Source: Flavobacterium hercynium
GTDB taxonomy: Bacteria; Bacteroidota; Bacteroidia; Flavobacteriales; Flavobacteriaceae
Length of the DNA: 64,000 nucleotides
Direction of reading: 5' to 3'
Assembly (NCBI RefSeq): GCF_002217285.1
Contig: NZ_MUGW01000025.1
Span: forward strand, 141,905-205,904
The notes below the pieces were generated by a model. The model saw only the letters and a list, made by a program, of their open reading frames with translations. It made no database searches and was not told where the DNA came from. Of the stretch, positions 44,394 to 53,438 are shown in pieces; positions within the stretch are counted from its first letter, which is position 1; each line of letters opens with the position of its first letter. The translations under genes and the position numbers were made by a program.

Positions 44394-45422
44394 ATGAGCG
44401 AAAAGATAACGATATATGATATTGCTAAGAAACTAAATATCACCGCCGCTACAGTTTCCCGAGCATTGAATAACAATCCTAAGATTAAGGAAAGTACGCG
44501 TGAGTTGGTTCTTAAAACAGCAGCTTCAATGAACTATAAGCAAAACAAACTTGCTTTAGCATTAAAAAGCGGACGCAGTAATAACATAGGAGTAATTGTA
44601 CCACGTATCGACAGCAACTTTTTTGCCTCTGTAATTCGTGGTATCGAAGAAGAACTCCAACCGCACGGTTATCAGGTTATTATTTGCCAGACTCACGAAG
44701 ATCCGCAAAGAGAAAACGAAAACCTTTATACTTTAATAGATGCTCAGGTTGATGGCATCCTGATGTCCGTTACCGATGTTGCAGACGAAAATACAGGTGC
44801 ATTTCATTATGTACTTGAGAAAAACGTCCCGCTTATCTTTTTTGACAGAAGCAAAGACATTAGCGGAGTAAGTTCTGTAACTATTAATGACTTCAAAGGT
44901 GGTTACATCGCTACCAAACATTTGATTGATGAAGGTTGCAGATGTATTGCGCATCTTTCCGGAGATCAATCACTTGCTATCTTTAAAAATCGTTTCTTAG
45001 GCTACAAACAAGCTTTGCTGGACAACGGAATGACTTTTAAAGAGGAATATGTAATTAATGTAAAGAGTGCTGTTGAAGCAGGAAAAGACGCCGTAGAAAC
45101 ATTACTGAAATTACCTATCGCACCGGATGCTATATTTTCATCAAGTGATTTTGCTGCATTGGGAGCTATTCAGGAATTGAAGGAAAGAAACATTAGCATT
45201 CCGAAACAGTTTTGTGTAGCAGGTTTTAGTAATGAACCGTTTACCAAATTTATGGAATTATCGATAACATCTGTTGATCAGTCACCACTTGAAATGGGTA
45301 AAATGTCTGCTCGTGTATTTTTAGAACAAGTTGATAAAACCGAAACTATTAAAATTGAAAAAAAGGTTGTCCTTGCACCGGAATTACACATTCGTAAATC
45401 ATCGTCAAGAACTTCTTCTTAA
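44394..45422 (+). CDS. LacI-family regulator of pectin/galacturonate genes
   Basis: The 342 residues have an N-terminal LacI HTH (TIYDIAKKLNITAATVSRAL), hinge helix and a periplasmic-binding-like effector domain (IGVIVPRIDSNFFASVIRGI, SVTINDFKGGYIATKHLIDEG, DAIFSSSDFAALGA). It is transcribed divergently from the PUL. The same CG-centred palindrome occurs before the PUL, kduI and exuT, so it probably represses all three until a uronate-derived inducer such as galacturonate or KDG binds. The inducer is inferred. Confidence 0.92.
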   Translation: MSEKITIYDIAKKLNITAATVSRALNNNPKIKESTRELVLKTAASMNYKQNKLALALKSGRSNNIGVIVPRIDSNFFASVIRGIEEELQPHGYQVIICQTHEDPQRENENLYTLIDAQVDGILMSVTDVADENTGAFHYVLEKNVPLIFFDRSKDISGVSSVTINDFKGGYIATKHLIDEGCRCIAHLSGDQSLAIFKNRFLGYKQALLDNGMTFKEEYVINVKSAVEAGKDAVETLLKLPIAPDAIFSSSDFAALGAIQELKERNISIPKQFCVAGFSNEPFTKFMELSITSVDQSPLEMGKMSARVFLEQVDKTETIKIEKKVVLAPELHIRKSSSRTSS

Positions 45423-45498
45423 TATAATTTAAGCCGTTTTTTATAATCGGTTTATTTAATAATTTTTCTATCTTTTTGCCCCAAAAAAAAGTAGATCC

Positions 45499-45536
45499 AA
45501 ACTGTCAGAGATGTATATTTTCTGGCAGTTTTTTTT
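45499..45536 (+). terminator. lacI terminator
   Basis: AAACTGTCAGA and TCTGGCAGTTT pair (one G-U) around an 11-nt loop, followed by eight T. It lies 77 bp after the lacI stop. Confidence 0.85.
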
Positions 45537-45560
45537 ATAGGTTTAAATTATGAAACGCGG

Positions 45561-45835
45561 ATGACGCGGATTCGCTTCGCGAAAACACAGATTTACACGG
45601 ATTTTTTCTTATCGCAATTGTTATTTTTTAGACATTCTTGTTTGCACCGTTTACTTGCGACGCCTCGTGCTATTCTCCCCAATTGTCATTTCGAGGAACG
45701 AGAAATCTTCGTTTGAAATTCGACAATTGACTATACTTTACGGAGTTACTTGCGAAGATTTCTCGTTCCTCGAAATGACAATAATGGGTGCAAATCCGTA
45801 GAAATCCGTGTTTTCGCGAAGCGAATCCACGTCAT
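45561..45835. repeat. Nested palindromic (REP-like) element
   Basis: Outer arms 45561-45594 and 45802-45835 are 34-bp inverted repeats with two mismatches (core TTCGCTTCGCGAAAACAC). Inner arms 45682-45711 and 45753-45782 are a perfect 30-bp inverted repeat (core TTTCGAGGAACGAGAAATC). The DNA is more GC-rich than its surroundings. It carries no ORF. It resembles dispersed palindromic repeats seen in many Bacteroidota genomes. Confidence 0.85.
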
Positions 45836-45877
45836 CAGCGTCTAAAATTAAGCGCAAAATAAATAAACAAAAAAAAA

Positions 45878-45908
45878 GACCTGCAAGGTTCTCAAAGCCT
45901 TGCAGGTC
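45878..45908 (-). terminator. Terminator of the uronate catabolism operon
   Basis: GACCTGCAAGG and CCTTGCAGGTC form a perfect 11-bp stem with a 9-nt loop. On the minus strand it is followed by ten T. It lies 35 bp after the uxaA stop. Confidence 0.92.
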
Positions 45909-45943
45909 GTATGAAGTTATAATTTACTGTAAATTATTTTTGC

Positions 45944-47566
45944 TTAAAGCGAAACGCCTCTTTTCCAAGGAATAAAATCATTTTGGTTTAAGATTGCTGC
46001 TTTGGTTTTTATAGTTCCGCTGGCAACATCTATGATAAACTCCAGCATTTCATCTGCCATTTCATCAATTGATTTCTCTCCGGTAATGATTCCACCTGTA
46101 TCGATATCAATAATGTCCGACATTTTTTTCGCTAATTCAGTATTCGATGAAATTTTTACCACAGGAGCAATTGGATTTCCTGTTGGCGTTCCTAAACCGG
46201 TTGTAAACAAGACCATATTCGCTCCTGAACCAACCATTGCAGTAGTACATTCCACATCGTTACCTGGTGTACAAAGCAGGTTTAATCCTGGTTTTGTAAT
46301 GTATTCACCATAATCCGAAACACCAACAATTGGAGACGTTCCTCCTTTTTTGGCTGCTCCTGCAGATTTCATCGCATCTGTAATTAAACCATCTTTAATG
46401 TTACCCGGAGACGGATTCATATCAAATCCCGAACCGGCATCGACAACGGTTTTTTCGTACCATTTCATCAATTCCAAAAAACGCTTTCCACCTTCGTCTT
46501 CTACACAACGGTTTACCAGCTCCTGCTCTACACCACATAGCTCAGGGAACTCAGAAAGAATTGTTGTTCCTCCTAATGCAGCCAGTAAATCTGATGTTAC
46601 ACCTAATGTAGGGTTAGCAGATATTCCGGAGAATCCGTCTGAACCACCACATTCTAAACCAATTTTTAGTTTTGATAAAGGTGCTGGTGTTCTTTGCAGT
46701 TCGTTTGCTTTTTTAATTGCTTCAAAAGTATCTTTTACTACACTGCTCAACATCGTTTCAATTGTTCCGATTTGCTGTTGATCGTAAATCAGAACAGGCT
46801 TTTTACTATTCGGATTTATTTCGTCTAAAGCATCTTTAAAGATTTGAATTTGAAGATTTTGACAACCTAAACTCAAAACTGTAGCTCCGGCAACGTTTGG
46901 ATTGTTTACATAACCTGCCAACAATTTAGCTAAGCTATGTGAATCCTGACGAATTCCACCACAACCACCCTGATGCGTAATAAACTTTACATCAATGTTA
47001 TTAAACAAATTCGAATCGTTTGAAGCTGCTTCATTACCAACGCCACCGCTTTCTGATTTAACTAATGAACGAAGCAACAACTGATAATCGTTTTCTTTTG
47101 GTTTCATCAACTCCTTTTCGAAAATATCTTTCAGGATTTCGATGTTTCTGTTTTCACAAAAAACCAAAGGAAAAAACAACCATACATTTTCTGTTCCTAC
47201 CTGCCCGTCTTCTCTGTGATAGCCCAGGAAAGTTCTGTCTTTCCATTTATCTATATTGGGTGAATCCCAACCGATTGTTTCTGTTTTTCCGGTTACTTTA
47301 TCGCTTTCATGTTTTACATTTAAAGTCGATAGTAATCCGCCTTTTTCAATTCGTGCGCTGGCTTTTCCAACCAAAACACCATACATAATAATTCTATCTC
47401 CAACATTTAGCGGATTTAGAGCTATTTTATGTTTCATTTTTACATCAGACTCCACTGTGATAGTTTCTCCTTCAAAGTCGATTCTCTCTCCAGCTTGCAG
47501 ATTTACTAAAGCCACCGCTACGTTATCAGTAGGATTGACTTTTATTAATTGTTTTTGCGTTGCCAT
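45944..47566 (-). CDS. uxaA: Altronate dehydratase
   Basis: The 540 residues carry an N-terminal SAF-like domain (about 10-90) and the large D-galactarate dehydratase/altronate hydrolase domain (HREDGQVGTENVW, THQGGCGGIRQD, LGCQNLQI, LKIGLECGGSDGFSGISANP). It is full length. The enzyme converts altronate to 2-keto-3-deoxygluconate. It is the last gene of the operon and lies 29 bp after uxaB. Confidence 0.93.
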   Translation of the reverse strand: MATQKQLIKVNPTDNVAVALVNLQAGERIDFEGETITVESDVKMKHKIALNPLNVGDRIIMYGVLVGKASARIEKGGLLSTLNVKHESDKVTGKTETIGWDSPNIDKWKDRTFLGYHREDGQVGTENVWLFFPLVFCENRNIEILKDIFEKELMKPKENDYQLLLRSLVKSESGGVGNEAASNDSNLFNNIDVKFITHQGGCGGIRQDSHSLAKLLAGYVNNPNVAGATVLSLGCQNLQIQIFKDALDEINPNSKKPVLIYDQQQIGTIETMLSSVVKDTFEAIKKANELQRTPAPLSKLKIGLECGGSDGFSGISANPTLGVTSDLLAALGGTTILSEFPELCGVEQELVNRCVEDEGGKRFLELMKWYEKTVVDAGSGFDMNPSPGNIKDGLITDAMKSAGAAKKGGTSPIVGVSDYGEYITKPGLNLLCTPGNDVECTTAMVGSGANMVLFTTGLGTPTGNPIAPVVKISSNTELAKKMSDIIDIDTGGIITGEKSIDEMADEMLEFIIDVASGTIKTKAAILNQNDFIPWKRGVSL

Positions 47567-47595
47567 AACTATACGAGTATGTGAGTTCTTTTATT

Positions 47596-49044
47596 TTATT
47601 TAATCTGTTTTTGAAAATTGATAAAGCCTTGCTCAATACCATTGGCATCAATTTCTTCTAAAGCAATTGCAATTGCAGCTGTTAATGATGGAATTGCTGT
47701 TAAATCTTCATCCCAAAAACTTTTATTCTGCAAAGTAAGTCGTGCTACTTCCTTGTAATCATCGGCCTTCCAAACTCCATCAAAAAAAGCTACTATATCT
47801 TCGCTGTCGTTTACCGGTAAACTTTCGCCTTTCCATGTTCCTTTGTAAAAACGAATTAAAGCTGCAAAAGCAAACGTTAAATGAACCGGTAATTTATGAT
47901 GAATGTCTACATAACCCGTTAAACTTGGTAAAACACGCACTTTGAATTTAGAAATAGAATTCAATGCTATCGATGACAATAAATGTTTGATAAACGGATT
48001 TCTAAAACGATCTAAAATTTCTTCAGAGAAACTTTTTAATTCGTCAGCATCCATGTTTAGCGTTTCGTTTATTTCATCGAAAACAGCTTTGTTCACAAAT
48101 TCTCCTGTAAATGAATTATCAACGGTTTCTTTAACGGTTTCATTTCCGTAAAGCAATGAAAAAGGAACCATTGCAGTATGCGCACCGTTCAGGATTCTCA
48201 CTTTACGTGTACGATAAGGCTGCATGTCTTTTACAATTTTTACATCAAGACTTGTTTTCTCAAATGGTAATTTTGCTTTTAGCCTATCATCACCTTCGAT
48301 TACCCAAAGGAAAAAGCTTTCTGCACTTACAATCAAATCGTCTTTGTAATCAAGCTTACTGTTGTATTCTTCGATCTGATCTCTTGGATATCCCGGTACA
48401 ATTCTATCTACCAATGTATTATGAAAAGTACAGTCGTTGATTAACCACAATTTAAAATCAGATTCTAATTGCCAGTCTACAGCATATTTTAAAACAATTT
48501 CTTTTAAAGTATCTGAGTTATAATTAATTAATTCACATGGAATAATAGTCAGCGCTTTTGATTTATCACCTTTAAAATGCTTAAATCGTTCATGCAGAAG
48601 CACCGTTAGTTTTGCAGGAAAAGAAACAGGCGGCTGCATATCAGGACGATCCGATTGAATGTATTCGATACCTGCCTCAGTAGTATTAGAGATGATAAAA
48701 GCCAATTCTTCTTCTCTTGCCAATGCTAAAAAGTCCTGAAAAGATGCATACGGATCAACTGCTTTTACAATATTGGTAATCAATTCTTTTTCCTGAATTT
48801 CTTCACCTTTTTTAACGCCTTTCATGAATAATGTATACAGTCCGTCCTGATCATTAATCATTTTTACTAAACCTTTATCAATAGGCTGTACAACCGCAAT
48901 TCCGGCATTAAAATCAGCATCCTGATTTAATTTCTGAAACGCATATTCTACAAAGGCTCTTAAGAAATTACCTTCTCCAAATTGTACTATTTTTATCGGA
49001 AGTTTGTTTGTCAACTCCACTTTTGATCTGTTTATTTTTTCCAT
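47596..49044 (-). CDS. uxaB: Tagaturonate reductase
   Basis: The 482-residue protein belongs to the mannitol dehydrogenase superfamily with a Rossmann motif, VQFGEGNFLRAFVEY (about 20-34), and the catalytic region RTRKVRILNGAHTAMVPFS with Lys, Asn and His. It reduces tagaturonate to altronate with NADH. The genes uxaC and uxaA flank it in the same operon, which supports UxaB over fructuronate reductase (UxuB). Confidence 0.92.
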   Translation of the reverse strand: MEKINRSKVELTNKLPIKIVQFGEGNFLRAFVEYAFQKLNQDADFNAGIAVVQPIDKGLVKMINDQDGLYTLFMKGVKKGEEIQEKELITNIVKAVDPYASFQDFLALAREEELAFIISNTTEAGIEYIQSDRPDMQPPVSFPAKLTVLLHERFKHFKGDKSKALTIIPCELINYNSDTLKEIVLKYAVDWQLESDFKLWLINDCTFHNTLVDRIVPGYPRDQIEEYNSKLDYKDDLIVSAESFFLWVIEGDDRLKAKLPFEKTSLDVKIVKDMQPYRTRKVRILNGAHTAMVPFSLLYGNETVKETVDNSFTGEFVNKAVFDEINETLNMDADELKSFSEEILDRFRNPFIKHLLSSIALNSISKFKVRVLPSLTGYVDIHHKLPVHLTFAFAALIRFYKGTWKGESLPVNDSEDIVAFFDGVWKADDYKEVARLTLQNKSFWDEDLTAIPSLTAAIAIALEEIDANGIEQGFINFQKQIK

Positions 49045-49260
49045 TATAAATTCTTTAAAGCTTTATAAATAATCACATTTAATGACTTATCTCTTTTCGA
49101 AAATTACCTCCTCAAATTGTAAAAGAAACATTATACTTCATGATAAAATAAAAATTGCTGTGAGGAGTGACAATCTCTATTTCAAAGCATAATGTTCTAT
49201 TACAACTTCTAAAACTCTAAAAAAAAACGCATCACAATAAGGGACCAGTATGAGCAACCC
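49045..49260. other. Gap inside the uronate operon with a stem at the eda stop
   Basis: The 216-bp gap has no ORF. AATAAGGG (49236-49243) and CCCTTATT (49258-49265) form a stem overlapping the eda stop, with a run of T eight nucleotides on (minus strand). It may attenuate transcription before uxaB. Confidence 0.4.
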
Positions 49261-49932
49261 TTATTTATTTTTAATATTTTGAATAATCTCAAGTACCTGA
49301 CTTACTTTGTTTTTTAAACCTTCGAAGTCGTTATTATCGATTATATCTTTCGAAATCAATTGTGAACCCAGCCCTACACAATGTGCTCCGGCTCCAAGCC
49401 ATGAACTCAGACTTTCTACCGTTGGCAAAACACCTCCGGTTGGCATAATATTCGTCCACGGACAAGGTCCTTTTATTGCTTTTATAAATTCCGGTCCGTA
49501 GATATCACCTGGAAATAATTTTACAATTTCACAGCCTAATTCTTCTGCTCTTGCAATTTCTGTAAGCGAACCGCAACCTGGCGACCACAATACTTTACGA
49601 CGATTGCAGGCAATTGCAATATCTTCTCTAAATACCGGAGTAACAATAAAGTTTGCTCCTAAACTCATATACAATGAAGCAGCAGCTGCATCTGTTACAG
49701 AACCAACTCCCAGTATCATTCCCGGTAATTCTGCTAAGGCGTATTTGTTTAAAGCTCCAAAAACTTCATGAGCAAAATCGCCTCTGCTGGTAAACTCCAT
49801 CAATCGGGAACCTCCATCGTAGCAGGCTTTTAAAACTTTTTTGCTAATTTCAATATCAGAGTGAAAAAACAACGGCACCATACCATTTTCTTTCATTGTT
49901 AATGCTACTTCAATTCTTGAATATTTTGCCAT
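49261..49932 (-). CDS. eda: KDPG/KHG aldolase
   Basis: The 223-residue class I aldolase has LMEFTSRGDF, GVGSVTDAAAASLYM, and the Schiff-base Lys in CEIVKLFPGDIYGPEF, followed by NIMPTGGV. It splits 2-keto-3-deoxy-6-phosphogluconate into pyruvate and glyceraldehyde-3-phosphate. It follows the KDG kinase gene by 11 bp. Confidence 0.93.
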   Translation of the reverse strand: MAKYSRIEVALTMKENGMVPLFFHSDIEISKKVLKACYDGGSRLMEFTSRGDFAHEVFGALNKYALAELPGMILGVGSVTDAAAASLYMSLGANFIVTPVFREDIAIACNRRKVLWSPGCGSLTEIARAEELGCEIVKLFPGDIYGPEFIKAIKGPCPWTNIMPTGGVLPTVESLSSWLGAGAHCVGLGSQLISKDIIDNNDFEGLKNKVSQVLEIIQNIKNK

Positions 49933-49943
49933 ATTTTTATCAA

Positions 49944-50966
49944 TTATCTAGATACCAATCCCGAAGCATTGCCATCTAACATATTTTCTACTTCTTTTAA
50001 TGTAACCAGATTATAATCCCCTGCAATGGTGTGTTTTAAACAACAAGCTGCTACAGCAAAATCTAATGCTTTCTGATTATTATTTTGATATTCCTGCAAT
50101 CCGTAAATTAATCCGCCCATGAAAGCATCTCCGCTTCCTACGCGGTCAACAACGGGATTAACTTCTTTTATTGCTGCATGATAAACCGATTTTCCGTCGA
50201 ATAAAATACCGCCAATTCTTTGATGAGAAGCACTTACGGAATAGCGTAATGTAGTCGCCACCGTTTTTAAATTCGGAATCATATCAAATAACTTTGTATA
50301 TAAAACAGGAAGCGATTTTTCATCTTGATAATTTGGATTCACTTTTGGGATTCCCAACATAAAATACGCTGTGTCAATATCTCCTAAAATAACATTACAA
50401 TATTGTAACATTTCGGGCATAACATCACTTGGCGTTTTACCATATTGCCATAATTTTGATCTGTAATTTAAGTCGCATGAAATGGTAATTCCAAATTTAT
50501 GAGCTGCTTTAATAGCTTCTAAACAGGCCTCAGCTGCAGTTTCAGAAATTGCAGGTGTAATGCCACTCCAATGAAACCAGGTTGCATTTTCTAAAACTTT
50601 CTCCCAGTCAATAGTTCCTTTTTCAATAGTTGCCATTGAGCTGTGTGCACGATCATATACGACATTACTGCCACGTGCTCCTGCTCCTGTTTCCAGAAAA
50701 TAAATTCCTAAACGCTCGCCTCCAAAAACAACATTTTTTGACTCGACGTTCATTTTTCGCATTTCTTTCAAAGCCGATGCTCCAATTTCATTTTCAGGCA
50801 ATCTTGTTACAAACTCTGCATTTACTCCGTAATTAGCCAATGACACGCAAACATTAAATTCACCGCCACCGTAAGATGCGCCAAACGCTTTAGCCTGTGA
50901 AAAACGCAAATGACTTTCTGTCGAAAGGCGCAGCATTATTTCGCCGAATGCAACTACTTTACTCAT
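49944..50966 (-). CDS. kdgK: 2-keto-3-deoxygluconate kinase (PfkB family)
   Basis: The 340 residues have the PfkB N-terminal pattern GEIMLRLSTESHLRFSQAKA, GGGEFNVCVSLANYG, and the anion-hole signature DRVGSGDAFMGGLIYGL near residue 280. It phosphorylates KDG to KDPG, feeding eda just downstream. The upstream 246-bp gap is filled with an octad repeat array. Confidence 0.92.
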   Translation of the reverse strand: MSKVVAFGEIMLRLSTESHLRFSQAKAFGASYGGGEFNVCVSLANYGVNAEFVTRLPENEIGASALKEMRKMNVESKNVVFGGERLGIYFLETGAGARGSNVVYDRAHSSMATIEKGTIDWEKVLENATWFHWSGITPAISETAAEACLEAIKAAHKFGITISCDLNYRSKLWQYGKTPSDVMPEMLQYCNVILGDIDTAYFMLGIPKVNPNYQDEKSLPVLYTKLFDMIPNLKTVATTLRYSVSASHQRIGGILFDGKSVYHAAIKEVNPVVDRVGSGDAFMGGLIYGLQEYQNNNQKALDFAVAACCLKHTIAGDYNLVTLKEVENMLDGNASGLVSR

Positions 50967-51212
50967 ACTTTTTATTGTTGAATCGTTTATTTGTTTATTT
51001 GTTAAATTTGTTGAATCGTTAAATCGTTAAATCGTTTATTTGGTAAATCGTTGAATCGATTATTTGTTGAATCGTTGAATTCGTTAATTTGCGGAATCGA
51101 TGAATTTGTTGAATCCTTCAATCTTTAAATACTTCAATCATTAAATTTTTCAATCCAAAAAATCTAAAATTCCAACAATCTAAAAATCTAACAATCCAAA
51201 AAATCTAAAATT
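50967..51212. repeat. Octad-periodic repeat array, about 25 units
   Basis: From 50990 the sequence is made of roughly 8-bp units such as GAATCGTT, AAATCGTT and TATTTGTT, changing after about 51115 to AATCTTTA, AATCCAAA and AATCTAAA units. It fills the whole space between uxaC and kdgK. No ORF or terminator is seen. Confidence 0.85.
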
Positions 51213-52619
51213 CTAAAACTTAAAATACTCTTTAGCATTGTTATATGAAATATCTGAAACTAATTTTCCAATCCATTCCATGTCGTTTGGTAACTCTCCG
51301 CGTTTGATTTCGTCTCCTAAAAGATTACACAAAATACGTCTGAAATATTCGTGTCTTGGGAAAGATAAAAAGCTTCTGGAGTCTGTTAGCATTCCAATGA
51401 AACAGCTAATTAATCCCATGTTTGACAGTGCATTTAATTGTTTGGTCATTCCGTCTTTTTGGTCTAAAAACCACCATCCTGAACCAAACTGTACTTTTCC
51501 TTTAACACTTCCGTCATTAAAGTTTCCAATCATGGTCGCCATAACTTCATTGTCAGCAGGATTCAGATTATAAATAATTGTTTTTGTCAATTTATCTTTG
51601 CTATCCAATGCATTTAAGAATGACGATAGTTTTTGTGCCTGCGGATAATCTCCGATAGAATCCCATCCGGTATCAGGGCCAAGAATTCTGTGCATTCTTG
51701 CATTATTGTTACGAAGCGCTCCAAGGTGAAATTGCTGTACCCATCCAAATTCATGGTACGTTTCTGAAAGGAATAACAATATAGCACTTTGAAATTTTAA
51801 AGCTTCTTCAGGAGATATAGGCTGATTTTCTCTTTTCTTTTTGAAAATTGAAGTTACCTCATTTTCGGTAAAATCTTCAAAATAAATCTGATCTAAACCG
51901 TGATCGCTTAATTTACAGCCGTTTGCTGCGAAAAATTCAATTCTGTTTTTTAGTGCGCTGCGTAAATCAGCATACGAATTGATTGCAATACCGGACACAT
52001 CCCCCAATGTGTCCAGATATGCATTATAACCATCATTTGAAATCAAAATGGCTTTATCAGGTCTGAAAGCGGTACTTACTTTGGTTCCGAAAGGATTTTT
52101 AGCCAACTTTTGATGGTGTTCTAAAGTATCAATCGGATCTTCTGTTGTACAAACTACTTCAGCATTTACTTTTTTAAGGAGGTTTTGCGTGCTGAATGCT
52201 CCTGAATTTATTTTTTCAGAAGTTTCAATGTATATTTTTTCAGCAGATTTTTCATTTAGCAAATCATAAATATCAAAATAACGTGCTAGTTCTAAATGTG
52301 TCCAGTGGTACAACGGATTACGCATCGTATACGGAACCGTTTTCCCCCAGTTTAAGAACTTATCTTTATCAGAACCATTTCCGGTAATGAATTGCTCATT
52401 TACACCCAACGTACGCATTGCACGCCATTTGTAATGATCGCCATTAATCCAAACCTGCGTGATGTTATCAAAAATTTTATCTTCAGCAATAAACTGAGGA
52501 TTCAAATGATTGTGATAATCAATAATTGGCTGATTTTTTGAATAAGTATGGTATAACTCTTCTGCGAATTTATTTTCAAGTAAAAAGTTATCGTTTATGA
52601 ATGTTTGATTTGCGCTCAT
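51213..52619 (-). CDS. uxaC: Uronate (glucuronate/galacturonate) isomerase
   Basis: The 468-residue protein has the amidohydrolase-like HxH metal motif in IIDYHNHLNPQFIAED and further blocks GDHYKWRAMRTLGV, HWTHLELARYF, VQQFHLGALRN and RILCNLLGDE. It converts galacturonate to tagaturonate (or glucuronate to fructuronate). It lies 22 bp after kduD. Confidence 0.94.
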   Translation of the reverse strand: MSANQTFINDNFLLENKFAEELYHTYSKNQPIIDYHNHLNPQFIAEDKIFDNITQVWINGDHYKWRAMRTLGVNEQFITGNGSDKDKFLNWGKTVPYTMRNPLYHWTHLELARYFDIYDLLNEKSAEKIYIETSEKINSGAFSTQNLLKKVNAEVVCTTEDPIDTLEHHQKLAKNPFGTKVSTAFRPDKAILISNDGYNAYLDTLGDVSGIAINSYADLRSALKNRIEFFAANGCKLSDHGLDQIYFEDFTENEVTSIFKKKRENQPISPEEALKFQSAILLFLSETYHEFGWVQQFHLGALRNNNARMHRILGPDTGWDSIGDYPQAQKLSSFLNALDSKDKLTKTIIYNLNPADNEVMATMIGNFNDGSVKGKVQFGSGWWFLDQKDGMTKQLNALSNMGLISCFIGMLTDSRSFLSFPRHEYFRRILCNLLGDEIKRGELPNDMEWIGKLVSDISYNNAKEYFKF

Positions 52620-52641
52620 GTCTTTTTAATTTAATTAAGAG

Positions 52642-53433
52642 TTATTCTTCGTTAGACGGTTTACCAATGGTCGCTAAAATTCCACCATCTACATACAAAA
52701 TATGCCCGTTAACAAAATCACTTGCTTTAGAAGATAAAAATATAGCAGCTCCGGCTAAATCACCCGGATCTCCCCATTTTGCAGCCGGAGTACGGCTAAT
52801 AATAAAATCGTTAAACGGATGTCCGTCAACACGAATTGGTTTCGTTTGTTCTGTTGCAAAATACCCCGGACCAATACCATTGATCTGAACATTGTATTTT
52901 GCCCATTCTGTTGCCATATTTTTAGTCAGCATTTTCAAGCCTCCTTTAGCAGCAGCATACGCACCAACAGTATTACGTCCCAACTCGCTCATCATGGAGC
53001 AAATGTTGATTATTTTCCCTTGTCTTCTTTCGATCATTCCTTTTGCAACATGCTTCGAAACAATAAAAGGACTTACCAAATCGATATCGATTACTTCTTT
53101 AAAATCAGCAACTTCCATTTCGATTAACGGAATTCTTTTAATGATTCCCGCGTTGTTAATCAAAATAGCGATTGGTCCAACTTCATTTTCAATTTTCTGA
53201 ACTGCTTCTTTTACTTCGCTTTCGTCTGTTACATTAAATTTGTAACCCACCGCTTGTATACCTTCGCTTTGCAATTCTTTTACTGCATCGTCAATTTTTT
53301 GCTGTGATGAGTTTCCGTTTACTACAATTGTAGCGCCCGCCTGACCCAATCCTTTTGCCATTGCCATTCCCAGTCCGTGTGTACTTCCTGTAATAAGGGC
53401 AACTTTTCCTTTTATATCAAATAAGTTCGTCAT
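52642..53433 (-). CDS. kduD: 2-dehydro-3-deoxy-D-gluconate 5-dehydrogenase-type SDR
   Basis: The 263-residue SDR has TGSTHGLGMAMAKGLG (cofactor loop), NNAGI, and the Ser-Tyr-Lys set in SMMSELGRNTVGAYAAAKGG. It is adjacent to kduI (5 bp), which supports the KduD role: reducing 2,5-diketo-3-deoxygluconate to KDG. By sequence alone gluconate 5-dehydrogenase is an alternative. Confidence 0.88.
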   Translation of the reverse strand: MTNLFDIKGKVALITGSTHGLGMAMAKGLGQAGATIVVNGNSSQQKIDDAVKELQSEGIQAVGYKFNVTDESEVKEAVQKIENEVGPIAILINNAGIIKRIPLIEMEVADFKEVIDIDLVSPFIVSKHVAKGMIERRQGKIINICSMMSELGRNTVGAYAAAKGGLKMLTKNMATEWAKYNVQINGIGPGYFATEQTKPIRVDGHPFNDFIISRTPAAKWGDPGDLAGAAIFLSSKASDFVNGHILYVDGGILATIGKPSNEE

Positions 53434-53438
53434 GATTC

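Noticed and set aside
45499..45835. Palindromes considered as an insertion sequence with a transposase
   Set aside because: No ORF lies between the arms and no target duplication is evident. A non-autonomous palindromic repeat fits better.
46002..46781. Long open frames (103 and 143 codons) on the plus strand opposite uxaA
   Set aside because: They are antisense to a complete, well-conserved enzyme gene, have no recognisable domain and no ribosome site. They follow from codon bias of the real frame.
50990..51212. Array considered as CRISPR
   Set aside because: Units are 7-9 bp and contiguous, with no spacers of constant length and no cas genes in the window.
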